Of a stretch of 64,000 nucleotides of DNA, positions 16,499-25,212 are shown in pieces. The position numbers were made by a program, and so were the translations under genes. The DNA comes from Clostridium algidicarnis DSM 15099. Lineage in GTDB: Bacteria; Bacillota; Clostridia; Clostridiales; Clostridiaceae. Under the pieces are notes generated by a model that saw only the letters and a program-made list of their open reading frames with translations, did not search any database and had not been told where the DNA came from. The DNA is taken from assembly GCF_002934235.1 (NCBI RefSeq), contig NZ_PTIS01000012.1:24950-88949 (forward strand). The letters run 5' to 3'. Positions within the stretch are counted from its first letter, which is position 1. Each line of letters opens with the position of its first letter.

Positions 16499-17785
16499 TT
16501 AAATAGCATGTAGTATGAAGTTAATTAAAAACATAAAGGATATTATATACATAGGAACTGATATTTCTTTATGTTTTTTGCTAGCTAATTTTACTATAGG
16601 ATATGCCACAAATCCAAAAGCCATGCCATCTACTATGCTAAAGGTAAGCGGTATCATAGCAATAATCAAAAAAGCTGGAAATCCTTCTGTAAAATCATTA
16701 AAATCTATATTTAATGCGTTTTTAATCATTAAACTACCTATTATTATCAAAATAGGAGCTATAGCGCTATTAGGTATAATTTTAATTATAGGCATAAATA
16801 TTATAGATAGTAAAAATAGTATTCCTGCTGTAAATGATGTAAGCCCACTTTTACCACCTGCAGCAAGTCCTGCAGCACCTTCAATTGATACTACTGTTGG
16901 ACTTGTTCCAACTATAGCACAATTAATAACTGACATAGCAGTAGCCTGAAATGATCTTTTAAACTTTTCAGGTTTATCTAGCATTACATTTATCTGTCCA
17001 TGGATTAATCCAAGATTTTCAAATACAAGTACCAATAATATAGAAAATGTGGACACAATAAATGAACTTGAAAATATATTGCTAAAGTCCATATGGCCTA
17101 TTACTTCTTTATATCCTCCAATAGAAAATCCCGTGAAAGAAATCTGTGATAAATCAATTAATCCAAAGGCTGCTGAAAGAAGTACTCCTAAAAACATACT
17201 TATAAGAAAGTTACCTTGAACATTCTTCACAAATAACACCAATGTAATTACAAGTGTTATAAGAGTTACATAAACTGCTGGATCACTAAGACTTCCAAGT
17301 GCTACAAATGTTGTTTCATTTGAAACTATTATTCCGCTCTTTTGAAGTCCTATAAAGGTAATCATAAGACCTATTCCTACAGTTATAGCTTCTTTCAATG
17401 ATGTTGGAATTGATCTTGTTAGTATCTCTCCAAGTTTTGTAAAGGCTACCACCGCAAACAAAATTCCTGCAATAAACACTGATGCTAATGCTTGTTCCCA
17501 GGTTAATCCCATAGTTTTAACTATGGTGTAAGAAAACATAGCGTTAACTCCCATACCAGGAACCAATATCATTGGCGACTTTCCCCAAAATGCTGACAGT
17601 AAACATCCAACAAAAGTAGATAACACTGTAGCTATAACCGCCGCTTCCATAGGTATGCCAGCATCTGCTAGTATGGCAGGATTCACCGCTATTATGTAAG
17701 CAGCCGCAAAAAATGATGTAAGCCCTGCTAACATTTCTTTTTTTCTAGTAGTTTCATTAATATCTAAGTCAAATAATTTATTCAA
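16499..17785 (-). CDS. NCS2/AzgA-type purine permease
   Basis: The 428-residue membrane protein carries purine bases (adenine, guanine or hypoxanthine) with protons. It shows the AzgA-subfamily starts: KEMLAGLTSFFAAAYIIAVN, the VPGMGVNAMFSYTIV motif, and the GTSPTVVSIEGAAGLAAGGK loop after the substrate-site helices. About 12-14 hydrophobic segments are present. I read the start as TTG (17785), with GAGGAAAAG just before it; an alternative downstream start would cut into the conserved N terminus. No purine riboswitch was recognised upstream, which is unusual only in that related genes often have one. Confidence 0.93.
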   Translation of the reverse strand: MNKLFDLDINETTRKKEMLAGLTSFFAAAYIIAVNPAILADAGIPMEAAVIATVLSTFVGCLLSAFWGKSPMILVPGMGVNAMFSYTIVKTMGLTWEQALASVFIAGILFAVVAFTKLGEILTRSIPTSLKEAITVGIGLMITFIGLQKSGIIVSNETTFVALGSLSDPAVYVTLITLVITLVLFVKNVQGNFLISMFLGVLLSAAFGLIDLSQISFTGFSIGGYKEVIGHMDFSNIFSSSFIVSTFSILLVLVFENLGLIHGQINVMLDKPEKFKRSFQATAMSVINCAIVGTSPTVVSIEGAAGLAAGGKSGLTSFTAGILFLLSIIFMPIIKIIPNSAIAPILIIIGSLMIKNALNIDFNDFTEGFPAFLIIAMIPLTFSIVDGMAFGFVAYPIVKLASKKHKEISVPMYIISFMFLINFILHAI

Positions 17786-17890
17786 TTCTTTTCCTCTTCA
17801 TATCTTTCCCTCTCCCACCCACAATTACACTTATTATGTGCAAATGCACTAATATTATAACAAATAATATTATAAAGTCAAAGGGATTAT

Positions 17891-18445
17891 TTACCTCGAA
17901 AATATTAATTTAAGTCCTAATATAATTAATATTATGCCTCCTATATAATCTGCATACTTACATATAAATTCTATTTTTCTAAAAAATATACTTATTATAA
18001 ATGCTATACTTGTAAGAATACAAGTTACCATTCCTATAAATAAACTTATTTCAATAAGTAACATTAAACTATTTATGGTCTCAAAAAATGTAAATCCTAT
18101 AACTAAAGCATCTATACTTACGGATATGCCTAATAATATACACATCTTTGGCTTCAAAAAAATATACTTATTTTTATCTTCCATACCTTCCATTATCATT
18201 GTTATACCAACTACCGCTACTATAATGCCTCCTAATATACTAGAAGTATAATTTACATACTTATTAAATATAAGGCTGCCACAGGAACCTATTAACATAA
18301 ATAAGGTTTGGAAAAATGAAAAAGACATACAAAAGCATACCTTATTCTTAAACTTAATATTTGAATTAATTCCTATACTTAGTGCTACTCCAAAGGCATC
18401 TAAAGATAAAGCAATAGCCACTACAAATACAGATAAAAATGTCAT
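17891..18445 (-). CDS. mntP: MntP/YtaF-family manganese exporter
   Basis: The 184-residue protein has six hydrophobic helices and the two DUF204 repeats. The first carries ALSLDAFGVALSIG, the second GISVSIDALVIGF, with the paired Asp residues needed for transport. The C terminus has the ADYIGGIILIILGLKL motif. The length fits MntP (about 185-190), which exports manganese. The related sporulation protein YtaF is slightly longer and remains an alternative. No yybP-ykoY manganese riboswitch was recognised in the 270 bases upstream. It is monocistronic. Confidence 0.85.
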   Translation of the reverse strand: MTFLSVFVVAIALSLDAFGVALSIGINSNIKFKNKVCFCMSFSFFQTLFMLIGSCGSLIFNKYVNYTSSILGGIIVAVVGITMIMEGMEDKNKYIFLKPKMCILLGISVSIDALVIGFTFFETINSLMLLIEISLFIGMVTCILTSIAFIISIFFRKIEFICKYADYIGGIILIILGLKLIFSR

Positions 18446-18719
18446 GTTTTTCCCCTTTCAAACATGCTGACAGTATTAATTAATATATATTATTTTACTT
18501 AGAAATATATTCAAATATCATATTAAAAGAATAACTTTTTAAACAATATTAAGATGGTAATAATTCTAATATTAATCATATGATACTATCATTTCCTTAT
18601 ATATTTCGTTAAAAGTCTTTATTTTTCTTATTATATATTATATATTATTAATTGATGAATATTTTATACTCATAATGACTTATATAGTATATAACATATA
18701 TGTAAAGGAGATAATTGTA

Positions 18720-19940
18720 ATGTGTAATTGCCTTATTGCTCAATCTGGCGGTCCTACTTCTGTTATAAATTCAAGCGTTGTAGGTCTAGTAGATGAAAAT
18801 ACAAAATTAAACATATTTAATACAGTGTACGGAGGGTTAAATGGTATAGAGGGTATCTTAAATGAAAATCTAATAAATTTATCAACCTGTGATAAATTTA
18901 TATTAGATACCTTTAAACTTACCCCTTCTTCTGGATTAGGTTCTTGTAGATATAAAATGAAAGATTATAATAACGATGAAAGTGAATATATTAAAATCTT
19001 TGATATATTTCAGAAATTAAACATTAAAGCCTTCTTTTACATAGGTGGAAATGACTCTATGGATACTGTTTCAAAGCTTAGCAAATATGCTGAAAATAAA
19101 GATATAGATGTTAAAATAATAGGTATACCTAAAACCATAGACAATGACCTTCCAATAACAGATCACACTCCTGGCTTTGGAAGTGCTGCAAAGTTTATAT
19201 CCACAGTAGCTTTAGAAACATACTTAGATTCTTCAGTTTATATAAATAACGGTATATTTATATTAGAAACTATGGGAAGAGATGCAGGATGGCTTGCTGC
19301 TAGTGCTTCTTTAGCAAAACTTAATAATAAACCTATAGCTGATTTTATATATCTTCCTGAGATAGCCTTTGATACCGATGCCTTTATAAAGGATGTTAAA
19401 GAAAAGTTCAAAAAACAAAATCATGTATATATAGTTGCCTCTGAAGGTTTAAAGGATAATAATGGAAACTTCTTATCTACTCTTCAATCTGCGGAATGCC
19501 ATGATAACTTTGGACATGCTCAATTAGGAGGTGTTGGAAATTATCTAAAGAGTTTAATTTTAGATAATCATATAACAACTAGGGTTAAGTCCTTAGAACT
19601 AGGGGTACTTCAAAGATGTGCCATGCATATATCCTCTTCTATAGACGTGGAGGAAGCCTATGTTTCTGGTGCTGCCGCTCTTAGATTTGCGAAAGATGGT
19701 ATGTCCGGATATATGGTTGGAATTAAGAGAATGGCTGGTAGCACTTATTTAACTGAAACCTTTCCTATAAAAGCATCTACTGTGGCTAACAATGTTAAAT
19801 ACATACCTAGAGATTGGATCAATAAAGAAGGTAATGGTGTAAATGAATTATTTTATAACTACGCAAATCCTCTTATTTCTGGTAATGTAGAATTATTATA
19901 TAAGGATTGTATACCAAGCTATCATATTTTCAATAAATAA
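18720..19940 (+). CDS. pfp: Pyrophosphate-type 6-phosphofructokinase
   Basis: The enzyme phosphorylates fructose 6-phosphate in glycolysis, probably with pyrophosphate, reversibly. The 406-residue protein has GGNDSMDT (109-116), where Asp112 replaces the glycine of ATP enzymes, and PKTIDND (137-143) with the lysine typical of PPi enzymes. ETMGRDAGWLAA lies further on. I moved the start to ATG 18720, eight bases after AAGGAG; an in-frame ATG 45 bases earlier precedes the ribosome site. Together with the fructose-bisphosphatase at 50 kb it covers both directions of this step. Confidence 0.92.
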   Translation: MCNCLIAQSGGPTSVINSSVVGLVDENTKLNIFNTVYGGLNGIEGILNENLINLSTCDKFILDTFKLTPSSGLGSCRYKMKDYNNDESEYIKIFDIFQKLNIKAFFYIGGNDSMDTVSKLSKYAENKDIDVKIIGIPKTIDNDLPITDHTPGFGSAAKFISTVALETYLDSSVYINNGIFILETMGRDAGWLAASASLAKLNNKPIADFIYLPEIAFDTDAFIKDVKEKFKKQNHVYIVASEGLKDNNGNFLSTLQSAECHDNFGHAQLGGVGNYLKSLILDNHITTRVKSLELGVLQRCAMHISSSIDVEEAYVSGAAALRFAKDGMSGYMVGIKRMAGSTYLTETFPIKASTVANNVKYIPRDWINKEGNGVNELFYNYANPLISGNVELLYKDCIPSYHIFNK

Positions 19941-19950
19941 CTTTTAAATA

Positions 19951-19993
19951 TTTTAAGTTTCAGATGGGCTTAAATCCCATCTGAAACTTAAAA
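19951..19993. terminator. Bidirectional terminator, 18-bp perfect stem
   Basis: TTTTAAGTTTCAGATGGG (19951-19968) pairs exactly with 19976-19993 around a 7-base loop. It ends both convergent genes, and the stop codon of the aminotransferase (19988-19990) lies inside the stem. Confidence 0.9.
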
Positions 19994-21289
19994 CTTATTA
20001 AAATAATTATACCTCCCATTAATATAGTCTAGTGCTGATATAAAACAATCTATTTCTTCTTTTGTGTTGTATATTCCAAAACTCACTCTAACCATTCCAG
20101 GCTTTGCTAAATTCAAGTTACTTTTATAGTATTTTATCTCTTTAGGTGGTATTTTAAGAAGTCTTTGTACATAAGGTTGAGCACAAAAGCATCCTGACCT
20201 AACTTCAATTCCATAATATTTATATAGCATTTCGGCTACCTTTTCATGATGAAGTCCTTTTATATTAAAGCTCACTATGCCTAATCTATCGTTGTCCATT
20301 TTAGTGCTTCCATATATACTTATATATTCTCTTTTATTTAAATTATAAAGTAAATATCTTGTAAGCTCTCTTTCATGTCTTTCTATGATATCCATATTTA
20401 AATATTCCATAACCTTTAATGAAGAAATAAGCGCAACCACCCCCATAAAATTTGGTGTACCTGCCTCCTCCTTCAAAGGAACATCCTCCCATACCACTTC
20501 TTCCCTAGTAACAAATTTCACAGTTCCTCCACCTTTACAATCGGGCTCTCCTCCATCAAAGGCCTTCTTTTTACCTATAATTACGCCTATGCCAAAGGGA
20601 GCATACATCTTATGTGCAGAAAATACCAAATAATCTATAACAGCCTTACTATTATCTTTTTTAATACATATCTTTTTATGAGGTACCACCTGAGCTCCAT
20701 CCACTATAATTTCCGCTCCATAGTTATGACATATTTCAGCTATCATATATATATCATTAATAAACCCTGTAACATTTGATGCTCCAGTTAATGTTACATA
20801 TTTAACCCTTCCATTATAGTATTCAAGCTTCTCATAAAGACTTTCTATAGATAATCTTCCATCCTTATCTATGTCTATATAATCTAAGTTGCATTTACCC
20901 CTCCAAGGCAAATCATTAGAATGGTGTTCCATATAGGAGGAAAGAACTACATCATCTTTATTATAAATTAATCTATTAGATAATTTATTTATGCTCTCTG
21001 TAGTATTTTTAGTGAAGATAACAGTATATTCATCACTAGGTGCCATAAAATATTTTAGTATAGCTACCCTAGCCTCTTCATAGAAATTCGAACAAATATT
21101 AGACTTGTAACCTACCCCTCTATGAACTGAACCATAGTAAGATGAAAAGTATTTTATATTATCAAGTACATACTTAAAAGGCGGTGTAGTAGCTGCATTA
21201 TCAAAATTTATAGTTTTCACTATTTTACCAGTATCTAACTTTATATAATGATCTATTTCAGAAAAAAAGTTTTTATAATCTATAAACAT
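19988..21289 (-). CDS. Class V aminotransferase, SufS-like cysteine desulfurase family
   Basis: The 433-residue PLP enzyme has the family layout: NFDNAATTPP at the N terminus, EHHSNDLPWR, DGAQVVPH with the cofactor Asp, the PLP-binding lysine in FSAHKMYAPFG, and RSGCFCAQPYV near the C terminus with a cysteine at the catalytic position. It most likely removes sulfur from cysteine or a related substrate, but it stands alone, with no suf or isc scaffold gene beside it. A role in a dedicated sulfur or selenium pathway is equally possible. An AGGAGG-like site precedes the ATG. Confidence 0.85.
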   Translation of the reverse strand: MFIDYKNFFSEIDHYIKLDTGKIVKTINFDNAATTPPFKYVLDNIKYFSSYYGSVHRGVGYKSNICSNFYEEARVAILKYFMAPSDEYTVIFTKNTTESINKLSNRLIYNKDDVVLSSYMEHHSNDLPWRGKCNLDYIDIDKDGRLSIESLYEKLEYYNGRVKYVTLTGASNVTGFINDIYMIAEICHNYGAEIIVDGAQVVPHKKICIKKDNSKAVIDYLVFSAHKMYAPFGIGVIIGKKKAFDGGEPDCKGGGTVKFVTREEVVWEDVPLKEEAGTPNFMGVVALISSLKVMEYLNMDIIERHERELTRYLLYNLNKREYISIYGSTKMDNDRLGIVSFNIKGLHHEKVAEMLYKYYGIEVRSGCFCAQPYVQRLLKIPPKEIKYYKSNLNLAKPGMVRVSFGIYNTKEEIDCFISALDYINGRYNYFNKF

Positions 21290-21427
21290 AAAAATTCCTC
21301 CCTGTTATATTATTAATATTCATCTACTTTATAATATGGTACTGTTTTATAATATTATTTTAACTTGTAACAAATTATATATGATTACATATTATATATT
21401 GTAGTTTAAAAATGGAGGTATTATTTT

Positions 21428-22012
21428 ATGTGTGAAAAAGACTCCTTTGTGGAAAAAGACGATGATATAAACTTTGTCCCTTGGGTTCAAGATCCAGATG
21501 TTATCTCTAATATGCAGGACAATTTTAGAATCACTGAAGATTCAACGGTAGCTTCTATAGGTATGATGTATAATCCTAACATGATGCAACCTATGGATAT
21601 GATGTGTAATCCTAACATGCTCCAGCAACCTATGGATATGATGTGTCCTTCTAATAATATGATGCAACATATGCATATGATGTGTAACCCTAATATGATG
21701 ATGTGTCCTATGCATATGATGGGTAATCCTAATATGTTAAATCCTATGATGGGACCGCCTTGTAACATACCGCCAAAAATGGACAATAAGATTCCAACTC
21801 ATGATCCTTGCGCAAAGGGATGTAGAGAAATTGACCATGTTAATTATTCCGATGATTTTAGAAGTAAAGATAAAGATGTGGAAAAAATATTAAGAAAGAT
21901 AGAATGTAATAATCCAATGATAATGAAAACTTTAATGTGCTACAATATGCCTTGTAATCTTGCAAGAAATATAATGAAAGATATAATAAAACTCACATTA
22001 ACCTATAAGTAA
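21428..22012 (+). CDS. Methionine-rich repeat protein, unknown function
   Basis: The 194-residue protein is preceded by a good GGAGG site. Residues 46-109 are five tandem units of 12-13 residues with consensus MMCNPNM-x-PM(D/H), containing 25 methionines and three cysteines. It is flanked by an acidic N-terminal region (1-45) and a C-terminal helical domain (about 125-194) with more Cys and Met (CAKGC, MCYNMPCN). There is no signal peptide. Met- and Cys-rich repeats suggest soft-metal (copper) binding or a cross-linked structural protein. A spore-coat role is plausible because sporeformers carry similar low-complexity coat proteins, but nothing here proves it. A strong terminator follows. Confidence 0.8.
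   Translation: MCEKDSFVEKDDDINFVPWVQDPDVISNMQDNFRITEDSTVASIGMMYNPNMMQPMDMMCNPNMLQQPMDMMCPSNNMMQHMHMMCNPNMMMCPMHMMGNPNMLNPMMGPPCNIPPKMDNKIPTHDPCAKGCREIDHVNYSDDFRSKDKDVEKILRKIECNNPMIMKTLMCYNMPCNLARNIMKDIIKLTLTYK
21563..21754 (+). repeat. Five tandem Met-rich coding repeats
   Basis: Degenerate 36-39 bp units encode MMYNPNMMQPMD, MMCNPNMLQQPMD, MMCPSNNMMQHMH, MMCNPNMMMCPMH and MMGNPNMLNPMMG. Units vary in codons as well as residues, so the array is old rather than a fresh duplication. Confidence 0.85.
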
Positions 22013-22029
22013 TCCATATAAATATAAAT

Positions 22030-22074
22030 AAAAAGTAGAAGTTTAAAGTATGTACTTTATAACTTCTACTTTTT
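22030..22074. terminator. Intrinsic terminator after the Met-rich gene
   Basis: AAAAAGTAGAAGTT (22030-22043) pairs with AACTTCTACTTTTT (22061-22074). An inner AAAGTA/TACTTT stem tops it. Confidence 0.9.
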
Positions 22075-22139
22075 ATTTATATGCACAACTATATATATTG
22101 TGATATTTTTTAATTTTAACCTTTCTAAAGTATATTATA

Positions 22140-22751
22140 TTAATTTTTATAGCCTTTGACTCCTTTATTACTTTTAATTATTTCTGTCATCACATCTATC
22201 CTCGCTATATCAAATCTTTTAAATTGATTTTTTGCATAAGGTAAGTTGTTATATACCTTCCAATATCCAGTAGCAAGGCACTTTTTATTATTATCAATAA
22301 AGTCTTTAACATCATCAATAGGATATCCTAAAAATAATCCTATCTCATGAGGACAGGCTAAAGAAAATCGTTCTTTTAATTTAAATAAAACTTCATTTAG
22401 ATTCATATCTTTATTATACCCATATTGTAATAAAAACTCTAAACTTTCTTCATTATAAATTACCTCTTCAAGTTTATCTCTATTGTAAATCATAATACCG
22501 CTACTCCTTTCATCTTCCCTGATTTTGAAATAATCCAACTTTAAATCATGTAATACTTCTTCTTTGTTAATGTCCCACAAATTACAAAGATCTCTTTTTT
22601 CATTTGTAAGTGTTACTATTGAAGCAGGCTTTATTTGTTTTATAGTAGGTGCTATATGATAATATATCTTAGCCTTAATATAATCATTATCTTGGAACTT
22701 TTCTATCTTATTTAAATAACTATAGGTAATATACTTTATCAATATAATCAA
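22140..22751 (-). CDS. DUF3793 family protein
   Basis: The 203-residue soluble protein carries the DUF3793 hallmark CPHEIGLFLGYPIDDVKDFI (about 135-154), followed by a conserved aromatic KxTGYWKVYN-like segment. The biochemical role is unknown; the family is frequent in clostridia, often near flavodoxin and iron-uptake genes. It follows the DUF2325 gene by 13 bases on the same strand, and the pair sits behind a promoter with a Fur-type box, which implies iron regulation. The start codon could lie one or two codons downstream, as the ribosome site is not strong. Confidence 0.85.
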   Translation of the reverse strand: MIILIKYITYSYLNKIEKFQDNDYIKAKIYYHIAPTIKQIKPASIVTLTNEKRDLCNLWDINKEEVLHDLKLDYFKIREDERSSGIMIYNRDKLEEVIYNEESLEFLLQYGYNKDMNLNEVLFKLKERFSLACPHEIGLFLGYPIDDVKDFIDNNKKCLATGYWKVYNNLPYAKNQFKRFDIARIDVMTEIIKSNKGVKGYKN

Positions 22752-22764
22752 TCCTTTAATATTT

Positions 22765-23055
22765 TTATTGATTATTTTTTAAAAATTGCTTTATATTTTG
22801 ATCTAAGTAACTAATAGATCTTCTAGAATATATTATGTTAGTATCATTTTCTTTTACTCTTCCTTTTATGGTCTTACTTAATTGATGTCCTATAAAATCT
22901 GTTAAAACTAAAACCAGGTCAGTATTTACAGGTATATCTAACTTTAAATCGCCCTTTTTTCTTCCTGTAATGTGATTTATAGTTTCAAAACCATTTCCCC
23001 TTAAATAATCTTTAATATTTCCAAGCTTATCTCCACCTATTACCAGTATACTCAT
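22765..23055 (-). CDS. DUF2325 family protein
   Basis: The 96-residue protein begins MSILVIGGDKLGNIKDYLRG, a Rossmann-like start typical of DUF2325, and continues with HITGRKKGD and VLVLTDFIGH. The fold suggests a nucleotide- or partner-binding module; the function is unknown. I chose ATG 23055, eight bases after AAGGAG; an upstream GTG is only three bases from that site. It is the first gene of the Fur-box operon with DUF3793. Confidence 0.82.
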   Translation of the reverse strand: MSILVIGGDKLGNIKDYLRGNGFETINHITGRKKGDLKLDIPVNTDLVLVLTDFIGHQLSKTIKGRVKENDTNIIYSRRSISYLDQNIKQFLKNNQ

Positions 23056-23130
23056 AATAATCACTCCTTATATATTTTGTTCTAATAGTAAATTCTATAC
23101 ATTATATTTTATTTCTTTTCACATTAATAT

Positions 23131-23179
23131 TAATAATCATTCTCAATTGTATTGTATAGTATTTTTCTTTTTTTGTAAA
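23131..23179 (-). promoter_or_regulatory. Promoter with Fur box for DUF2325-DUF3793
   Basis: On the minus strand, -35 TTTACA (23174-23179), a 17-base spacer and -10 TACAAT (23151-23156) precede a 7-1-7 box TGAGAATGATTATTA (23131-23145). The box matches 12 of 14 arm positions of TGATAATnATTATCA. It covers the predicted start site, a classic repression position. Confidence 0.7.
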
Positions 23180-23206
23180 CACTATTATAATATATTTTTT
23201 AAAAAA

Positions 23207-23239
23207 TAGAAGACCTCTCATAATTTGAGAAGTCTTCTA
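23207..23239 (-). terminator. Terminator of the MacB-like ABC operon
   Basis: TAGAAGAC and GTCTTCTA (23207-23239) enclose TCTCA/TTGAGA pairing. A T-run follows on the minus strand, just beyond the permease stop. Confidence 0.85.
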
Positions 23240-23263
23240 AATATATATTGAAAATTTTATTTC

Positions 23264-24478
23264 TTATTCATATCTTAATGCTTCTATAGGGTCTAATTTA
23301 GCAGCCTTACGCGCAGGGTATATTCCGAAAAATATTCCTACTGCTGAAGAAAATAGTATAACACCTAAAATAGATTGTAATGACAATATAGGTGTAATAT
23401 TTACAAAGCTACCTATAATATAAGCGGCTCCAATACCTAATATCATTCCAATAACTCCTCCTAGCAAAGAAATTATAATAGCTTCTGCTAAAAATTGAAG
23501 TAATATTGTATTAGTAGTGGCCCCTATTGCTTTTCTAATGCCTATTTCCCTAGTTCTTTCAGTTACAGACACTAACATTATATTCATAACTCCAATACCT
23601 CCAACTAAAAGAGATATTGCTGCTACAGCCCCTATAAATGCGGTAAATATGTCTACTACCTTATTTATTTGGTCTAGTTGCTTTAAAATATTTTCCCCCT
23701 TATAAAGATCCCTACCTCTATTATTATGTCTTATTTCTAATATATTTATAGCCTTTGTTGCAGCTTCTTCACCCTTATCTTGATCTTTACTTGCAATCAT
23801 CATAGAATCAATTACAAAATCATTAGGAAATAAACTTTTTAAAACTGCTATAGGTACTATAGTAAATGCTGGGATATTTTCATCTACTCCTCCATAGGAA
23901 AATCCTGTGCTTTTATAAACCCCTATTATTGTAACCTTTTTAGGCGAAGTTTTTTGTCCCATCACAACTGTTTTTCCTATAACATCTGCATATCCAAAAA
24001 GACTTTTAGCCCCTACCTCATCTATTACAACTACAGGCTTTCCTTCATTGGCCTCTTTTTCAGTGAAAAACCTACCATAAATAATCTCTAAGTTTTGAAT
24101 ATAATTTAAATCTTCATTACCGCCAGATATAATGGACACCTTGCTTTTATCTTCACTTCTTATAACGCCTTGCTTTTGAGACACAGGAGTTATGTATTTT
24201 ATGAGCTCTACCTTTTCTTTTATCTGTCTTATATCTTCTAAGTTAATATAATCAGAGGATTCAGCTTTTTGTGTATTAACTTTTATATTAATAGTTGATG
24301 CTCCTATTTTTTCGAACTCCCCGACTATACTATTTTTTCCACCTCTTCCTAATGCCAATATAGTTATAACAGAGCTTATACCAATTATTATACCTAACAT
24401 AGTAAGGAATGATCTAAGCTTGTTGGCCTTTATACTATCTAAAGCCATTTTAAAATTTTCAACAATATTCAAATTCAT
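23264..24478 (-). CDS. MacB-like ABC transporter permease
   Basis: The 404-residue protein has one N-terminal membrane helix (LRSFLTMLGIIIGISSVITI), a large extracellular MacB_PCD domain (about 45-270), and three C-terminal helices of the FtsX type with the TRERTREIGIRKAIGATT motif. It would act as a mechanotransmission exporter with the ATPase five bases upstream and the adaptor protein. In Gram-positive bacteria such systems export antimicrobial peptides, lantibiotics or lipoproteins. The substrate is unknown. Confidence 0.92.
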   Translation of the reverse strand: MNLNIVENFKMALDSIKANKLRSFLTMLGIIIGISSVITILALGRGGKNSIVGEFEKIGASTINIKVNTQKAESSDYINLEDIRQIKEKVELIKYITPVSQKQGVIRSEDKSKVSIISGGNEDLNYIQNLEIIYGRFFTEKEANEGKPVVVIDEVGAKSLFGYADVIGKTVVMGQKTSPKKVTIIGVYKSTGFSYGGVDENIPAFTIVPIAVLKSLFPNDFVIDSMMIASKDQDKGEEAATKAINILEIRHNNRGRDLYKGENILKQLDQINKVVDIFTAFIGAVAAISLLVGGIGVMNIMLVSVTERTREIGIRKAIGATTNTILLQFLAEAIIISLLGGVIGMILGIGAAYIIGSFVNITPILSLQSILGVILFSSAVGIFFGIYPARKAAKLDPIEALRYE

Positions 24479-24483
24479 CCCTC

Positions 24484-25212
24484 CTATTTAGATAACTTAC
24501 TTTTTGATTCTACATACCTTTCTAGTATTATCCTATCTTTAACAATATCATCCGATACAATTTCTCCATCTTTAAACCTCACTATTCTTTTCGTATATTG
24601 TGCTATATCCGGCTCGTGAGTTACCATAAGTATAGTTGCTCCTTCATCATTTAAAGTTTGAAATATCCTTATTATATCTTCTGAAGACTTAGAATCTAAA
24701 TTTCCTGTTGGCTCATCTGCCATTATTACTGCTGGGGAATTTACTATAGCTCTTGCTATTGCAACCCTTTGCTTTTGCCCTCCAGATATTTCATTAGGTC
24801 TGTGTTTTATTCTATCTAATAATCCTACCTTTTGTAAAGCACTAAGAGCTCTATCTCTTCTTTCACTTTTAGATACTCCAGCATAGGCCATAGGAAGTTC
24901 TACATTTTCTAATATGCTCATTCTAGGCAAAAGATTAAAAGACTGAAATACAAAGCCTATTTCTTTATTCCTTATGTATGCAAGTTCATTATCTGAAAGA
25001 TTTGAAATCTCCTTGCCATTTAATGTGTATTGTCCTTCGTCAAATTTATCTAAGCAACCTAGTATATTCATAAATGTAGATTTACCTGATCCTGAGGGAC
25101 CCATAATTGATGTAAATTCCCCCTTATCTACTTTAAGACTTATTTCATTTAAAGCCTTAAATGTAATTTGTCCTGTTTTATATATTTTAACTATATCTAC
25201 AACTTCAATCAT
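24484..25212 (-). CDS. MacB/LolD-type ABC transporter ATPase
   Basis: The 242-residue ATPase has Walker [10 protein letters not shown], signature [14 protein letters not shown], Walker [14 protein letters not shown] and H-loop LMVTHEPD, with the LolD-type GNLDSKS stretch. It overlaps the adaptor gene by four bases and precedes the permease by five, so the three subunits are translationally coupled. It energises the MacB-like permease. Confidence 0.95.
   Translation of the reverse strand: MIEVVDIVKIYKTGQITFKALNEISLKVDKGEFTSIMGPSGSGKSTFMNILGCLDKFDEGQYTLNGKEISNLSDNELAYIRNKEIGFVFQSFNLLPRMSILENVELPMAYAGVSKSERRDRALSALQKVGLLDRIKHRPNEISGGQKQRVAIARAIVNSPAVIMADEPTGNLDSKSSEDIIRIFQTLNDEGATILMVTHEPDIAQYTKRIVRFKDGEIVSDDIVKDRIILERYVESKSKLSK

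Noticed and set aside
16515..16949. 144-residue plus-strand frame opposite the purine permease
   Set aside because: It is antisense to a clearly coding NCS2 gene, hydrophobic only because the permease is, and lacks a ribosome site.
17786..17890. Possible purine riboswitch before the purine permease
   Set aside because: The conserved junction bases of the purine aptamer are not present; only a short GTGCA/TGCAC hairpin is seen.
18446..18719. yybP-ykoY manganese riboswitch before the MntP gene
   Set aside because: The hallmark loop sequences were not found; the spacer is plain A/T-rich DNA.
21563..21754. CRISPR-like short repeat array
   Set aside because: The repeats are in frame, degenerate, and encode Met-rich units, with no spacers or cas genes.
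21487..21786. 99-residue minus-strand frame in the Met-rich gene
   Set aside because: It is the complement of the Met codons (repeated Ile/Leu), has no ribosome site, and is a shadow of the repeat.
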